Shown in pieces: positions 33,285-43,037 of a stretch of 64,000 nucleotides of DNA. Below the pieces are notes generated by a model. It did not search any database, was not told where the DNA came from, and was given only the letters and a program-made list of their open reading frames with translations. How positions within the stretch are numbered: position 1 is the first letter of the stretch; each line of letters starts with the position of its first letter. Origin of the DNA: Hydractinia symbiolongicarpus (taxonomy: Eukaryota; Cnidaria; Hydrozoa; Anthoathecata; Hydractiniidae); the NCBI RefSeq assembly GCF_029227915.1, contig NC_079876.1:22756001-22820000 (forward strand), given 5' to 3'. The translations under genes and the position numbers were made by a program.

Positions 33285-33764
33285 ATGAGTTGGAGGCAAG
33301 AAAGCTGGAAAAAATTGGTTGAAGAGAATCCCCTAGTGATAAGATATGTACCGGACTAATTCAAGATCCAGGAAATGTGCAACAAGGCTTTTCAATCAGA
33401 TCCCCTTATGTTCAAATTTGTTCCCGACAGGTTCAAGACACAGGAAATGTGTAACATGGCGGTTCAAGAACATCCCAGGGCACTCAGGTATATTCCGGAT
33501 CATTTCAAGACCCAGAAAATGTGCATTAGAGCAATTCAAGGGAGGGACTGGCTGCTGCGCTATGTTCCGGACTGGTTCGTGACCCGGGAAATGCGAAGGG
33601 ATAATATTTATTCCCAATTGCTCGAGGAATATCGACAGAGGAAAGCGGCAAGGGCTGAGATTAAAGAAGAGATACTTCCTATTGCATGGCATCCCGATAG
33701 AGTGATAGACTTGTGTTTTTCAGAGGATGAAAAGGCAGACCTTGAGTTTTTGTGGAGTAAATAA
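33285..33764 (+). pseudogene. DUF4116-like repeat protein (Polinton B)
   Basis: Start MSWRQESWKKLVEENPLV at 33285, almost identical to element A's gene. A TAA at about 33357 (where A has a Gln codon) interrupts it after 24 codons. The frame is otherwise open to 33764 with repeats of the type FVPDRFKTQEMCNMAVQEHP and the C-terminal WHPDRVIDLCFSEDEKADLE. Translation could restart at the Met at 33375. Shorter than A's gene by about two repeats. Confidence 0.6.
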
Positions 33765-33768
33765 AACG

Positions 33769-33933
33769 ATGAATAAACGATGTGATGAATGTGGGATTAA
33801 TCTTGATAAATATGACAGATGCGAGAAGTGTGGACGGAGGTTAATTATATGTGAAAAAATGCTGTGTTGGCAACACTATATCATGTGGCTCACCTACAAC
33901 GGAGGAATATGTCCTTGTAAAAACCCTAGTTAG
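33769..33933 (+). CDS. Small zinc-ribbon-like protein (Polinton B)
   Basis: 54 residues, start at 33769 after AATAAAACG, four bases past the preceding stop. Cysteine pairs CDEC, CEKCGRR, C...CW and CPC are kept from element A. Intact in both elements. Likely a Zn-binding structural protein; role unknown. Confidence 0.6.
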   Translation: MNKRCDECGINLDKYDRCEKCGRRLIICEKMLCWQHYIMWLTYNGGICPCKNPS

Positions 33934-33958
33934 AGTCTAATTTTCATAAATAAACGGG

Positions 33959-34561
33959 ATGTTTAAATTTTATGGAAATAATATTGAAACAACGGCTTTT
34001 TATAGCAACCTAGCTGCATTTAACATCTTTGATATAAAGATCGAAAACATTGTACTTAGCGATCCAATACAAGCCATCAAAGGCAAGGATGCTAGATTTG
34101 TGATAGGTTACAAAAATGATAATAGAATCACCGCCCTACTAATCAGAACACCAAGGGGGCTATATAGCAATGGAGCATCTCGTTATGATGATAGTTCCTC
34201 ACTTACAATGTCATTTAACTTACGGAAACATCCAGAATGGCTTCAGAAATGCCAAAGCATATTGACATGGATTGAGAAAATATATGGTAGTGAATTCACT
34301 ACCCCACCAGTTAAAAAAGGCTATGTTAGTACCGAAGTAAAGGAATGGAATAGGGAGATTATTACTGATTTTCATGCTCAACCAGTACCACTGAAGCAGC
34401 CCTGCGACTGCATCTGCATTTCAAAGCTATCAAGTATCTATCGGCAAGGGAATAAGAACTATCTGCAGGTTATGCTAGCAGAGTGTAAGTATAAACGAGT
34501 GCAACAATCCAGGACACGACACCTTGATTCAGATGATGAGGACATATTCGTCGTAGTATAA
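33959..34561 (+). CDS. Conserved Polinton protein of unknown function (B)
   Basis: Intact 200-residue ORF, start after AAATAAACGGG. Weak but collinear similarity to 7068-7854 of element A (NDNRITALLIRTPRGLYSNG region). The C-terminus is acidic (LDSDDEDIFVVV). The mixed alpha/beta pattern with an acidic tail could suit a single-strand DNA-binding protein, but this is a guess. Confidence 0.55.
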   Translation: MFKFYGNNIETTAFYSNLAAFNIFDIKIENIVLSDPIQAIKGKDARFVIGYKNDNRITALLIRTPRGLYSNGASRYDDSSSLTMSFNLRKHPEWLQKCQSILTWIEKIYGSEFTTPPVKKGYVSTEVKEWNREIITDFHAQPVPLKQPCDCICISKLSSIYRQGNKNYLQVMLAECKYKRVQQSRTRHLDSDDEDIFVVV

Positions 34562-34586
34562 TATAATAGATAATATATAATAATAA

Positions 34587-34850
34587 TATAAAGAAGCGAG
34601 AGATTTAGGTATACGTGGATACTCCACTCTCAAGAGGGCTGATCTTATATCTGCGATTCATAAGGTACAATATAAAGATATTGCAACACAAACCCTTGGG
34701 CCTTATTGCAAGCCATGCTCAGATATCGCGGCAATGAAAATACTCGATGAGTACATCAGAGGCCTGGAGGCAAAACAAAAACAAACTGTCATATACGACG
34801 GCGATTTTATGGTTGACGCTAGGAACGGTGAAGTGCTTGGTGTGATTTAA
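34587..34850 (+). pseudogene. SAP-like protein, start lost (Polinton B)
   Basis: Open from 34587 to TAA at 34848-34850 with EARDLGIRGYSTLKRADLI (SAP motif), a CKPC pair and a C-terminal VIYDGDFMVDARNGEVLGVI like element A. A stop lies 10 nt upstream of the motif and no ATG precedes it, so the N-terminus is degraded. It adds about 20 residues between motif and C-terminus compared with A. Confidence 0.5.
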
Positions 34851-34871
34851 TGTTTTGTACAAAACATTAAA
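34846..34871. terminator. Perfect 26-nt palindrome at convergent junction (B)
   Basis: Arms TTTAATGTTTTGT and ACAAAACATTAAA pair perfectly with no loop base. It overlaps the stop of the plus-strand SAP gene and precedes the end of the minus-strand gene. Same position as 8177-8202 in element A. Confidence 0.6.
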
Positions 34872-34895
34872 ATTATGAATATTTAGGTGGTGCCT

Positions 34896-35510
34896 CTAGG
34901 TATTTCTTACATATTGTGCAGACTGCAAGTTTTTTAACAATTCTACTCTAGCCTCATCGCGGCCTTTGGCGAAAAGTGCTTGTCTCTCTTGGTCATTGAT
35001 CTCGCTAACAATCTTCTTCGTACGTTGTCATATTTGTTCCTTGAGCAGAAGGTATTTTTGTTTCTCTTGCATGATCAAACTGAACTCGTAGTCGGATATA
35101 GTCCTTGATATGAGGTCCACAATACCATTCAATTTCGTTTCCGCAAGAAGTCTTATTGAGTCGTGTTTTTTCCATTTGTAATTCAGCTTTTTACCCCCTT
35201 GTTTTAAGGCCGTCTGCGCCAACCCTACAGCAATAGCGATTCCTCCCATTGCTACCGCTATCCCACTGAGCATGCTCCCTATACCTACGCCTGAGGTGAT
35301 TACGCTTATCGCTAATAGCCCGTGATCCATGTAGTGTATCCAGGTTCCATGCATTCCAGATTTTTTAGCGAGTTTTTCACGTTGCTTAACTTCGCTTCGC
35401 AGAAATTGTTCGATCTCTTCAATTTTCTTCAATCGATACACATGCCCCTCATTTTCTTGATCCGGTGCACTAGGTGGTAAGCTCGGATAAAGCTTTGTAA
35501 TATCTGTCAT
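34896..35510 (-). pseudogene. Two-TM Polinton protein 'TKLYPSLP' (B)
   Basis: Start MTDITKLYPSLPPSAP at 35510 (AGAATAA just upstream). Charged coiled-coil-like segment, two hydrophobic segments (HGLLAISVITSGVGIGSMLS; AVAMGGIAIAVGLAQTA), then ISDYEFSLIMQEKQKY. A TGA at 35028-35030 replaces an Arg codon of copy A, consistent with C-to-T decay at a CpG. The reading beyond it continues to 34896. Better preserved than copy A in its middle. Confidence 0.65.
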
Positions 35511-36011
35511 TTATTCTATGAGTAAGTGCATGGTTATACCCATAAATGAAACATTCTGATCGTGGTGATGCTCATCCGTCAGCATAAACTCTAGACGGTC
35601 TGTTGAACCTTTCAAAGGTAAGTACACGGGGTTATCGAAACTCCACGATAACATGTCTCCCCAAGCACCTACCTCCTTGGTCGGTAGGATGGCCATTATC
35701 TTGGATTTTTTACCATACAGCAAGCAATCATCCTCATCTAACTGAGGGCAAACAAGCCTCAGTCGCCGGTATACGTCAGTCTTGTTGACGATACTCGCTA
35801 AATCCTCGATCTTGTACAACCCATTCATTATTTCAATTCGAGTAACCGTCTGATCAGGCCCTACCTTACGGATGGTAAAATCGTTGTTGCTGTAGAGGTT
35901 CAGCCACGTAGGTCAAATGCTGATCGATTTTAAAGCGATCCTCGTGTCCTGCCCTAGGTAGTCCTAAAAAATCGTAGGCTTGTCAATATCAGTAAAAAAC
36001 AGCTGCTTCAT
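35511..36011 (-). pseudogene. Candidate minor capsid (penton-like) protein (B)
   Basis: Start at 36011, divergent from 36029. The N-terminal part carries an in-frame stop and a frame change; the main frame runs 35828 to 35511 (YKIEDLASIVN, then RLRLVCPQLDEDDCLLYG, SWSFDNPVYLPLKGSTDR). Compared with element A about 55 codons are missing between 'ASIVN' and 'RLRLVC'. Assignment as minor capsid protein is tentative, as for copy A. Confidence 0.45.
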
Positions 36012-36028
36012 CTTTCTTTAAAGAAAAG
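36012..36028. promoter_or_regulatory. 17-bp palindromic divergent start region (B)
   Basis: CTTTCTTTAAAGAAAAG lies between divergent ATGs at 36011 and 36029; including the start codons it is an almost perfect palindrome. Length and sequence pattern equal those in element A. Confidence 0.55.
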
Positions 36029-37135
36029 ATGAATATTTATAGCTATAAACCATTGGCAAAGTATGCTCCAATCATGGGCGATATCTTGAGAGACTCAAGG
36101 GCTCAGACCTTATCCAACAAGATATAGTAATAGACGCGAAGGGCTCGTCATTTAAAGTAAGGCTTCCCGATATCTTTGTGGACTATGTTTTCCATGCTAA
36201 CCCTCAGGTCGATGAATATAGGACTCACCCTTTCAACCTCTGGTCTACGCAGTTGAATTTCTCTGTATCCGCTGCAACATCGGCTCGTAGTATCAGCATG
36301 CAACATCTAACGTCTCCATTACCCTTGTGCGTGCCGTGCATCGATTTCATGTATACTTCCAGATCCGGAAGATCCTAGAGGAACTTGAGGTATCGTTGCC
36401 TGGCTCCTCCCGCTTCAATTCAACAAACAATATGTTCAACATGAAAAAATTTAGACGTCTGGCCCATGAATTTGGTGTATCTCCAAATGAGCAAGAATGG
36501 AAAAATGAGAGTATTTTCAGTTCGTGGCAAGCCAAACGTAAAGATTTTCCTGGCAGTGGGCCTTCATATTTTAATGAAAATTCATGGAGTAGGTGGGTAA
36601 TCGAAAATAGTCAGGATCTTACACGTGTTGGCTTTGAAAAGTTATCGCAAAGTGTACGATGCTACGCGTATTTGATTTTGGAGTCCCAAGCCAATGCGTG
36701 ATCGAAATTATTGGTAATCAAGGCAGTTATATCGATGACCAACGAATATACTTGACAACCTCTGAACAGCTGGTGATTATACCTACAAATACAGGTAGAG
36801 AGATTAGTGAATTCGAGAACGTACTCGGATATGCACGAAGCAAGGTCGACTATAGTGTTGCCCATGGCGTCTACATGATCCCAAGCGATATGTCACTGAG
36901 GATCGGAAATGTGGCTGGATTTAACAACAAGATCCTGATCAATCAGGACCATTCCAAGACTGGTATCAATCCCAATATTAACGTTCCGCATGCTGTTGTA
37001 CCAAGGAAGCAAGTACATGATATAACCCTCTCTCCACCACCCTCCGAGGAAGCTGCTGTTCACGAGGATACCAAAGCCCCGCTGGTTACGGTAGGAGTAG
37101 GACTTATCCTTGCTTTCATCTGGATGAAGAAATAG
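36029..37135 (+). pseudogene. Tail-anchored conserved Polinton protein (B)
   Basis: Begins MNIYSYKPLAKYAPI. Frame changes near 36090-36180, near 36327-36350 and near 36700. Conserved blocks: HPFNLWSTQLNFSVSAATSA, RFHVYFQIRKILEELEVSLP, SWSRWVIENSQDLTRVG and LGYARSKVDYSVAHGVYMIP. The last segment (36659-37135) is in frame and ends in a hydrophobic helix (PLVTVGVGLILAFIW) plus MKK. Same tail anchor as copy A. Unknown virion-associated role. Confidence 0.6.
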
Positions 37136-37163
37136 GTCTAATGTGTTGAACAACATATTAGAC
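37136..37163. terminator. 13-bp-stem hairpin at convergent junction (B)
   Basis: Arms GTCTAATGTGTTG and CAACATATTAGAC with loop AA and a single G-T pair. It begins at the base following the TAG of the plus-strand gene and ends 3 bp before the minus-strand stop. Near-identical arms occur at 10570-10595 and 8177-8202. Confidence 0.65.
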
Positions 37164-37166
37164 TCT

Positions 37167-38333
37167 TCATCGATTCTTACTCCTCCTGTTACTTACATAC
37201 GCAACAACAATACCCACAACGGCAGCCAAGGCCATATACAAGTGCTTTGCTGCGAATTCAACAACTCTCGCGCAACTCTAAAAAAGAACGACACCACGCT
37301 GCCAATGATCCCTGGTAATGCAGCCCCAGCCTTGCCTGCTAGATACTTCAGGAGTTTTCCCAGTCTCTCCAGCTCCTTTTGAACAAACCCTTTGCCTGCA
37401 GCACTACTTCCTCCAGCACCAGCTCCTGCTGCCCCACTACCAACTGTGAGCGCCAGAACGATGGTAGAGACCAGTAGACCAACAGCTGAGACGATGCTCG
37501 CGTTAGTGAGCCCCTGCTCTTTGAACAAAATGGTCAATTTTTCCTATAGGGATGTGTCATCTCCAGCTATTTTCATGAGGGTCTCCTTAATCGCCTTCAG
37601 CTGATTGTGGATATCCTTATCCCAAAATTTTTGTTGCTCCTCGGATGCACTTGGTGTAGCTTTCTTTGTCTTTAACCCCTTTAGTTTATCGCTGAGAGTC
37701 TGAAAATCGCGCTTAAACCCCCTTCTTTCACGTTCGTCTAAGGCTTCGGTAAAGGGAGTATCTTCCATAAGGCTCTTCGTTTCATCTAGAACATTCTCGA
37801 GTACCGCCAACATTTCGATGTCACCAGGGCTGTTATCGACTGTATCAATATCATTCAGGAGTTTTTGAGCCATTGCTTTACCTTTGTTTGGTGTAATATA
37901 GTCGGTAAAACCTAAGGCCTTCAGACGCGTAGGTCCTAAGGCCTATAGATATAGGTCTCTATAGATGTAATAGCTCTTAACCCACCGGTCGTAGTCGTAA
38001 GCAATATCTCTTTATAGTCACCCAGCGTAACCGCCCTAAAACAAGCTTTTTACCTTCATTGACCCTAAAATAATGATAATTTTTATCGGTTGACAGCCTT
38101 AATCCTAAATGCTCGCTAAGTTTAGCATAAAGATCGTCGACAGTTTCCTCTAAATTCTGTTCCCCAAGCCCAACATCCAATCGCCTACGCGCACCTCCCT
38201 GCTGTTGTCCTGGTGTTAGGCTGACATCAGGCTCGGGTCTAAGGATCTCGCTCTCGCTACTAAACTCCTCGGCTTCGTCATGAATATCTTCCTCTGGCGT
38301 AAAGTCATCTTCATATCCTGGATTATCAGCCAT
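37167..38333 (-). pseudogene. Membrane-active-like Polinton virion protein (B)
   Basis: Start MADNPGYEDDFTPEED at 38333; acidic N-terminus, then NYHYFRVNEGKKLVLGRLRW. Stops and frame changes follow near 37980 and 37540. The C-terminal half includes KEQGLTNASIVSAVGLLVST, a Gly/Ala/Ser-rich linker, AGKAGAALPGIIGSVVSFF and, after a frame change near 37270, a third hydrophobic segment and basic tail ending at 37167. Same design as copy A. Confidence 0.55.
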
Positions 38334-38362
38334 TTATTTCAACCACCAGCTTACCTAAATAA
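38334..38362. promoter_or_regulatory. 29-bp divergent start region before capsid gene (B)
   Basis: Contains TTATTTC (AATAA on the minus strand) beside the left ATG and CTAAATAA immediately before the capsid ATG. This arrangement resembles the TAAATG-type late start of large DNA viruses, by eye only. Confidence 0.45.
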
Positions 38363-39637
38363 ATGAGTGTTTTTGGAGGACTAAGCCCTTATCAGGAAGT
38401 CAAGACTATGCTCGCTGTCAAAGGCAAGCGGCAGCGGGTTAAAGTGAGTCATGTACCGTCCACGATTGTCCAGAATGAGGATTTCTATGTGGAAATACCA
38501 AACATGGGTCGGGACGATGTTATATTTCCTGGGAGTATCCGGCTACTATTTGATATGGAACTGACCGGCACCGACACGAAAAGAACGATCGTTAGCAACA
38601 TCGAAAAAACCCTTGTGAGGGACCTTCGTATTACTTTGAATGGTAACGAGGTGCAGCATATTGCGCATTATAATGTATTCAGTGTCTACCGTGATCTAAG
38701 GATTTCGAAATTTAATAGGGAGAACAATCTGATTTTGGAGGGAATCAATCCAAATGACGGGACAATTCGCGCTTTACAGGTAAAAGCGTCTGACCATGTA
38801 GGAACAAATGAGGAGCGTGCTATAGCCGCGGCGTATGGAAACACCTTTTGTATTCCGTTGGGGAAAATGTTCGAGTTGACGAGAGATCTCCCGTTTTATC
38901 AACATGAACTCCACGATAGGCTACAGTTCGTTCTACATTTCGCTTCATACAATCAAGTCATCAAGGATGCCGGTACACCAGCCGCGGGCTCAACCGCAGT
39001 CAAAGCAGCTGACGCTACATACAAAATCTCTAACATTTCGCTCGAGTTTGAAAAATTAGTAAATGAGGATCTGGCGGGCGCTATGATGTCGCGATACAGC
39101 CGCCTCGCCCTACCATATTAACGAGTATTAAGGAGTAAAGTGGTGACTATGAAGAAAAGTGATACATCCTACAGTCTCCAAGTCGATACCCCTGCTAAAT
39201 CCTTGGTGGGTATATTACAATTATTCGTCGATCCTGGAGTATCCAAGGCTTATGCGGGTGTCAATGAGCAATTCTACAATCCCAAAATCGAGAAGATTTC
39301 TGTCACGGTGGAGGGTGAGTCCAATGAGCTGTATTCACATGCTATGTTCTCTCGAGATCATTTACAGCAGATCGTTGAATTATTCGGGTGCCATGATAGT
39401 GAAGTCACCATAGGTCAATTTTTCACCGAGCGCTATGCGCTATTCATTGATTTCAGGGCAACACCTGATCGGGGCCTACATGGTAGTGGGCGGCCTCTGC
39501 AAAGGTTATCGGACGGTATAGCGCTGCACATGACGAAAAAAGCGGATGGCAATGGAGATATTAGGTGCTACGTCTTCCTTATCCAAGACGCGCAATTAAA
39601 CATCCTGGATGGCAGGTTTCACAGTGTCGAATATTAA
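38363..39637 (+). pseudogene. Polinton major capsid protein, double jelly-roll (B)
   Basis: About 425 codons in a single frame, interrupted only by one TAA at 39119-39121 after codon 252. The N-terminal part has GRDDVIFPGSIRLLFDMELT, IAHYNVFSVYRDLRISKFNR and FCIPLGKMFELTRDLPFY. The second part has SLVGILQLFVDPGVSKAYAG, NPKIEKISVTVEG, FFTERYALFIDF and GSGRPLQRLSDGIALHM. Lies in the standard Polinton position between the membrane-active-like gene and the small membrane protein. This is the better preserved capsid copy in the window; it would form the icosahedral shell if complete. Confidence 0.8.
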
Positions 39638-39652
39638 GAGATCAAAATTTGT

Positions 39653-39677
39653 TTTTGTAGGCCTTGGGTCTACAAAA
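39653..39677 (+). terminator. Hairpin after capsid gene (B)
   Basis: Arms TTTTGTAGGCC and GGTCTACAAAA with loop TTG and one G-T pair. 16 bp after the capsid stop and directly before AATAAATG of the next gene. Copy A has no such hairpin here. Confidence 0.45.
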
Positions 39678-39680
39678 TAA

Positions 39681-40079
39681 ATGGCAACAATTGGTGTACT
39701 CGTAGCAGGTGCAGCGATCAATGCTCTGGCTTTCAGTCGGTCAAATGTTTTGTTCAGCAAACTCAGTGGGCACGGCGAAAAAGAAAGAAAACGTCATGAT
39801 TTAGCGGTTGAAAAGCTTCAAGCTGCCCAAGCCCAATGGATAAGGGATAGGCATGCGAAGGTTGATGCATACAATAAGAGAAGGGAGGAACAAAGACAAG
39901 CTGGGGGGAGTCTTAAAGAGCTCGACGAGGGAATGCGGGAGTATTTCATTGCAACCATAGAGAAGGCTTCAAAGCTCTCAGATTTTTACACACCTAGCAA
40001 AGGCCAAAAAGACGGTGAATTCGCTTTTATAGTGGGATCGTTGGCCTTGCTTGGCCTTGCGGCTTACAAATGGGCATAG
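39681..40079 (+). CDS. Small conserved membrane protein (B)
   Basis: Intact 132-residue ORF starting MATIGVLVAGAAINALAFSR directly after AATAA. N-terminal hydrophobic helix, a charged helical middle (DLAVEKLQAAQAQWIRDRH, ...KELDEGMREYFIATIEKASK), LSDFYTPSKGQ, and a C-terminal hydrophobic anchor AFIVGSLALLGLAAYKWA. This gene always follows the capsid gene in this Polinton group. Two membrane segments around a helical domain suggest a virion membrane or scaffold protein; role unknown. Confidence 0.65.
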   Translation: MATIGVLVAGAAINALAFSRSNVLFSKLSGHGEKERKRHDLAVEKLQAAQAQWIRDRHAKVDAYNKRREEQRQAGGSLKELDEGMREYFIATIEKASKLSDFYTPSKGQKDGEFAFIVGSLALLGLAAYKWA

Positions 40080-40087
40080 ATATATGT

Positions 40088-40117
40088 TTTTCGACATCTA
40101 ATAAAAGATGTCGAAAA
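40088..40117 (+). promoter_or_regulatory. Hairpin with AATAAA loop over integrase start (B)
   Basis: Perfect 12-bp stem, arms TTTTCGACATCT and AGATGTCGAAAA, displaying AATAAA as its 6-nt loop. The integrase ATG is inside the 3' arm. Conserved in copy A with one wobble pair. Confidence 0.6.
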
Positions 40118-40338
40118 CAAAAGCACATATCATTACCAGGGAGGAAGCTGAAAAGCTAAGTCAAATCTACTATTCTCCAGAAAATCTCTGGACTGGACGG
40201 AAAGCGATCAAACTGCTCGCTGAAAACTCTGGCCTCTCAAAAAAGAGAGTTATGCACTGGCTGAGTCGTCAGTTGCTCTGGCTCAGGCATATTCGAGGGC
40301 CAAAGCGTATCAATTACCCGCATTTCACCATTTTATAA
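40108..40338 (+). pseudogene. Integrase N-terminal remnant (Polinton B)
   Basis: 76 residues: YYSPENLWTGRKAIKLLAEN, KKRVMHWLSRQLLWLRHIRG and a stop right after HFTIL. The whole catalytic core (all three acidic residues) is absent. The 3' break coincides with the deletion that also truncates the polymerase. Cannot be active. Confidence 0.75.
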
Positions 40339-40341
40339 GCT

Positions 40342-42750
40342 TCTCCTCACCACAAGGGAAGTCCTGTAGCAGGGTGCTTGGCTAGAGCATATTGGCGTCA
40401 TACCCGAGTATAGTCTTGCACTTGGTTGGCTCGGTATAAATATGCGATCTGATACATGTTACATCCCTCTCGTGGTACCTACAAAATACGATCGCGAGGC
40501 CACCTACCATGCCAGTTTGCAGGAGCTCATATGCCTCGTTCTTTGTACATATTGTACCTGTTTACAATCCTCGCATCGGACTTTGGTGCAACGAGCCTCA
40601 CATTTATGTTTACAGGGATCACCCGGAGCATAAAGCTGTATATCATGGTTCAACCGCAAGGATTTTTTCAGTACATACCGCATCGAAACACCCGGAATGC
40701 TCACGGCATTATTTAGAATGTCAATCTCATCCTCGTAGTATGTATTGCGGGTCTTGTCGACGGCCTCGAAAAATGGTATTACGTCCGCCATATTGTATTC
40801 GGCTAACTAATCCAGCATCTTTTAAAAAAACTCATTTCTGAACGTCTAGTAATCTTCGGGTGATAGGGTGTTTTTACCACTGAGTGTGCTATAAAATGCC
40901 TCATGATCGACTGGGCCCACATAGTTCAACTTTTCGTAGCATGTTAGCCATTCGTATGGGAACACGAGCTTCTCGAGATTGCAATCCAATGACTTTCACC
41001 ATTTTTCATAACTCAAGCCTGGTGCGAGAAAATTCTTAATATCGATAAATTTGAACCTCGAGGTGGTTAGACACATGTAATCATTATCCATTTTCGCTAC
41101 TTTGATATTATCATCAATTTCGAAATTTTTTCTTGAATAACCTTTTAGCCTTGGGAGGCTTTTCGCACTCCCATGCAGTGACAAGATTGTACCCCAGCCC
41201 TCGAATGTGGTCTTCTTTAAATTTGGTACAATTGAAATTATTTTTATCTACGTTGGTTCGCTGTGGTTGACATGGGCATCCATGCCATTTACAGCCGTGA
41301 TACTCGTATACTGTCTTTGTATGGGGCTCATACCCATCGATCTTGTATACAGCCTTACTACCCTCACGTATCACGCGTTCTCCTCCATGCCCACAGAGTG
41401 CGTGGTGTATATGCCTACCTGTTTGCTTTGACATGGCTTCAATCCATTGGCATGCCGCGTAACTGAAACCCGTATAGGGATAGAATACCTTTCCAGAGCT
41501 ACTCTGCATGCGCTCAACCCTATCACCTTTGCAAATGATCTTTGTCTTGATACCTTCGCATTCGTTATTCTTGTGTCGTGTGATATTTTTGGATCTGGTA
41601 AATCTTTGTGTACAAACCCCGCATTCCCAATGCTGCGTCAATACATCCATCTTCTTGATATAGAAACAATGACCCTGAAGCATACCAATATTGATCGTGT
41701 CTAAGTCTTTTCTGTATTGGCTTGTCCATAGACGAGACGCCATGAAGCCTTGTCGGAGTTTGTCGTTGGTTCGAAGACTCTGATATTAATTTCAAATCTT
41801 TTAGCGATGCCCTCCAAATCCCCGAGCCTCGTAGCACGTACATCCTCCCTCTTTAGATTATGGTCCTCGTAGTACTCGCGGGCTAATTTGAGGGCCTCTT
41901 GCGTAATATGTTTTTCACCTGGCTTTCGATTCTCGCGGTAATAAACCGCCAAGCATCTCCAAAAGCATAGGCTGTCCGTTCTTTCGTCTGTCTTGTCAAA
42001 ACTATAAATGCACCTCTTGATGCGCAACCAGCCTGGCAAAGGTCCACATCCAAGTAGGGGTTCCCTCGTAGAAATTATCTTGATCTGAACGTGCTTGAAT
42101 ATTATTTTACTTCATATGCTCCTGGTGTCTCGATAGTTCTATCTGGTGGCAAGTAGGCTTTCGTCCAAAATTCGGCATCTTCCAGATCCAGGCGCTTCAT
42201 CTTGCATTCATCCATAAAAGCCTCGATTTCAGCCATGCTTGAGAGTGACCTGGAGCTCTTTGTTTTGTGGTAATTGGCCACATCTCCACCGCCTCGGTAA
42301 ATTTCGCAGCTAAAGCTGTATACCACCTTCACACGAATGTCTACGTGTGGTGTGATTTTTCGCATGATGGTATCTGTCAATGGCTGGTTAATGTTTTTGT
42401 TGAACCTCCATGTTTTGATGCGGTTTCCGTCTTCTATCATTTCAGTGTCATCATCAAAAATATTATGGATATCCTCAATTACATCAGTATTGGTGGCATG
42501 CTTAGATTCTTTCCCGAACATGTGTTTGAGGTCCTCATTTCCTTGGTATTCATCTTCGATGCTGACCCGTTGAACCTCATCGTGGAGGGTTGGTGTTCCT
42601 GAAAATTTATCCCTGACCCTGTTATAATAGTAACTAACGGGATCCTTCACGCTCCTTATTTGGTTAGCGAGAGCTTCGCGAGTTGCCGCTACTGGTGCTG
42701 ATACTGTATCATATAGTTTACTGATTGCCTTTTTGAAAAAAATTCATCCT
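40342..42750 (-). pseudogene. DNA polymerase B remnant with VSR- and OTU-like parts (B)
   Basis: Several open segments on the minus strand. From the N-terminus: a linker region (42102-42750), DSLCFWRCLAVYY near 41960 (resembles an OTU-type Cys motif), a Cys/His finger (CGVCTQRFTRSKNITRHKNN), then KTVYEYHGCKWHGCPC, which resembles the VSR/restriction-endonuclease core. An exonuclease-region remnant follows (FKFIDIKNFLAPGLSYEKW; FPYEWL) and finally motif A, GYDANML then a stop in place of the usual Tyr, then PSTLLQDFPCG. The polymerase palm beyond motif A is missing. This architecture differs from element A's polymerase. Many stops and frame changes; non-functional. Confidence 0.65.
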
Positions 42751-42814
42751 TTTACTATAGGTACATTTTATTCCAACCAGAAAAATTTTTGATTTGGTCA
42801 AGGATTGAATAATT

Positions 42815-43037
42815 GGGGAATTTCCCGTACTCATATTCTGTATACTATTATTTATAGCGTATACGCTATTGCGCATGCGTATTATCGGAATCGGTATTTT
42901 CTCGGATTTTATTTTCGGATGACGTCGGATTTACCGATTTTGGGTGGAGGTGATGGTGGAAGTGGTGGAAGCGGGGTTTTTGGGGGTAAAGGTGTATGAG
43001 GAAAGAAAAGTACCTATAATCACTCCCTACTACTACT
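42815..43037 (-). repeat. Polinton B right terminal inverted repeat
   Basis: Partner of 33002-33230; ends CCCTACTACTACT at 43037. It retains CGCATGCG where the left TIR has CGCAAGCG. Confidence 0.85.

Larger units (their letters stand above)
33002..43037. mobile_element. Polinton/Maverick element B, internally deleted
   Basis: 10,036 bp between long inverted repeats starting AGTAGTAGTAGGGAGTG and ending in its reverse complement. Flanks CGAAC (left) and CGAAT (right) may be an imperfect target duplication. It has the left-half Polinton gene set, collinear with element A, then integrase and polymerase remnants joined by a deletion near 40340. Typical Polintons are 15-20 kb; the shortness is explained by the missing integrase core, ATPase, three small genes and polymerase palm. 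Confidence 0.85.
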
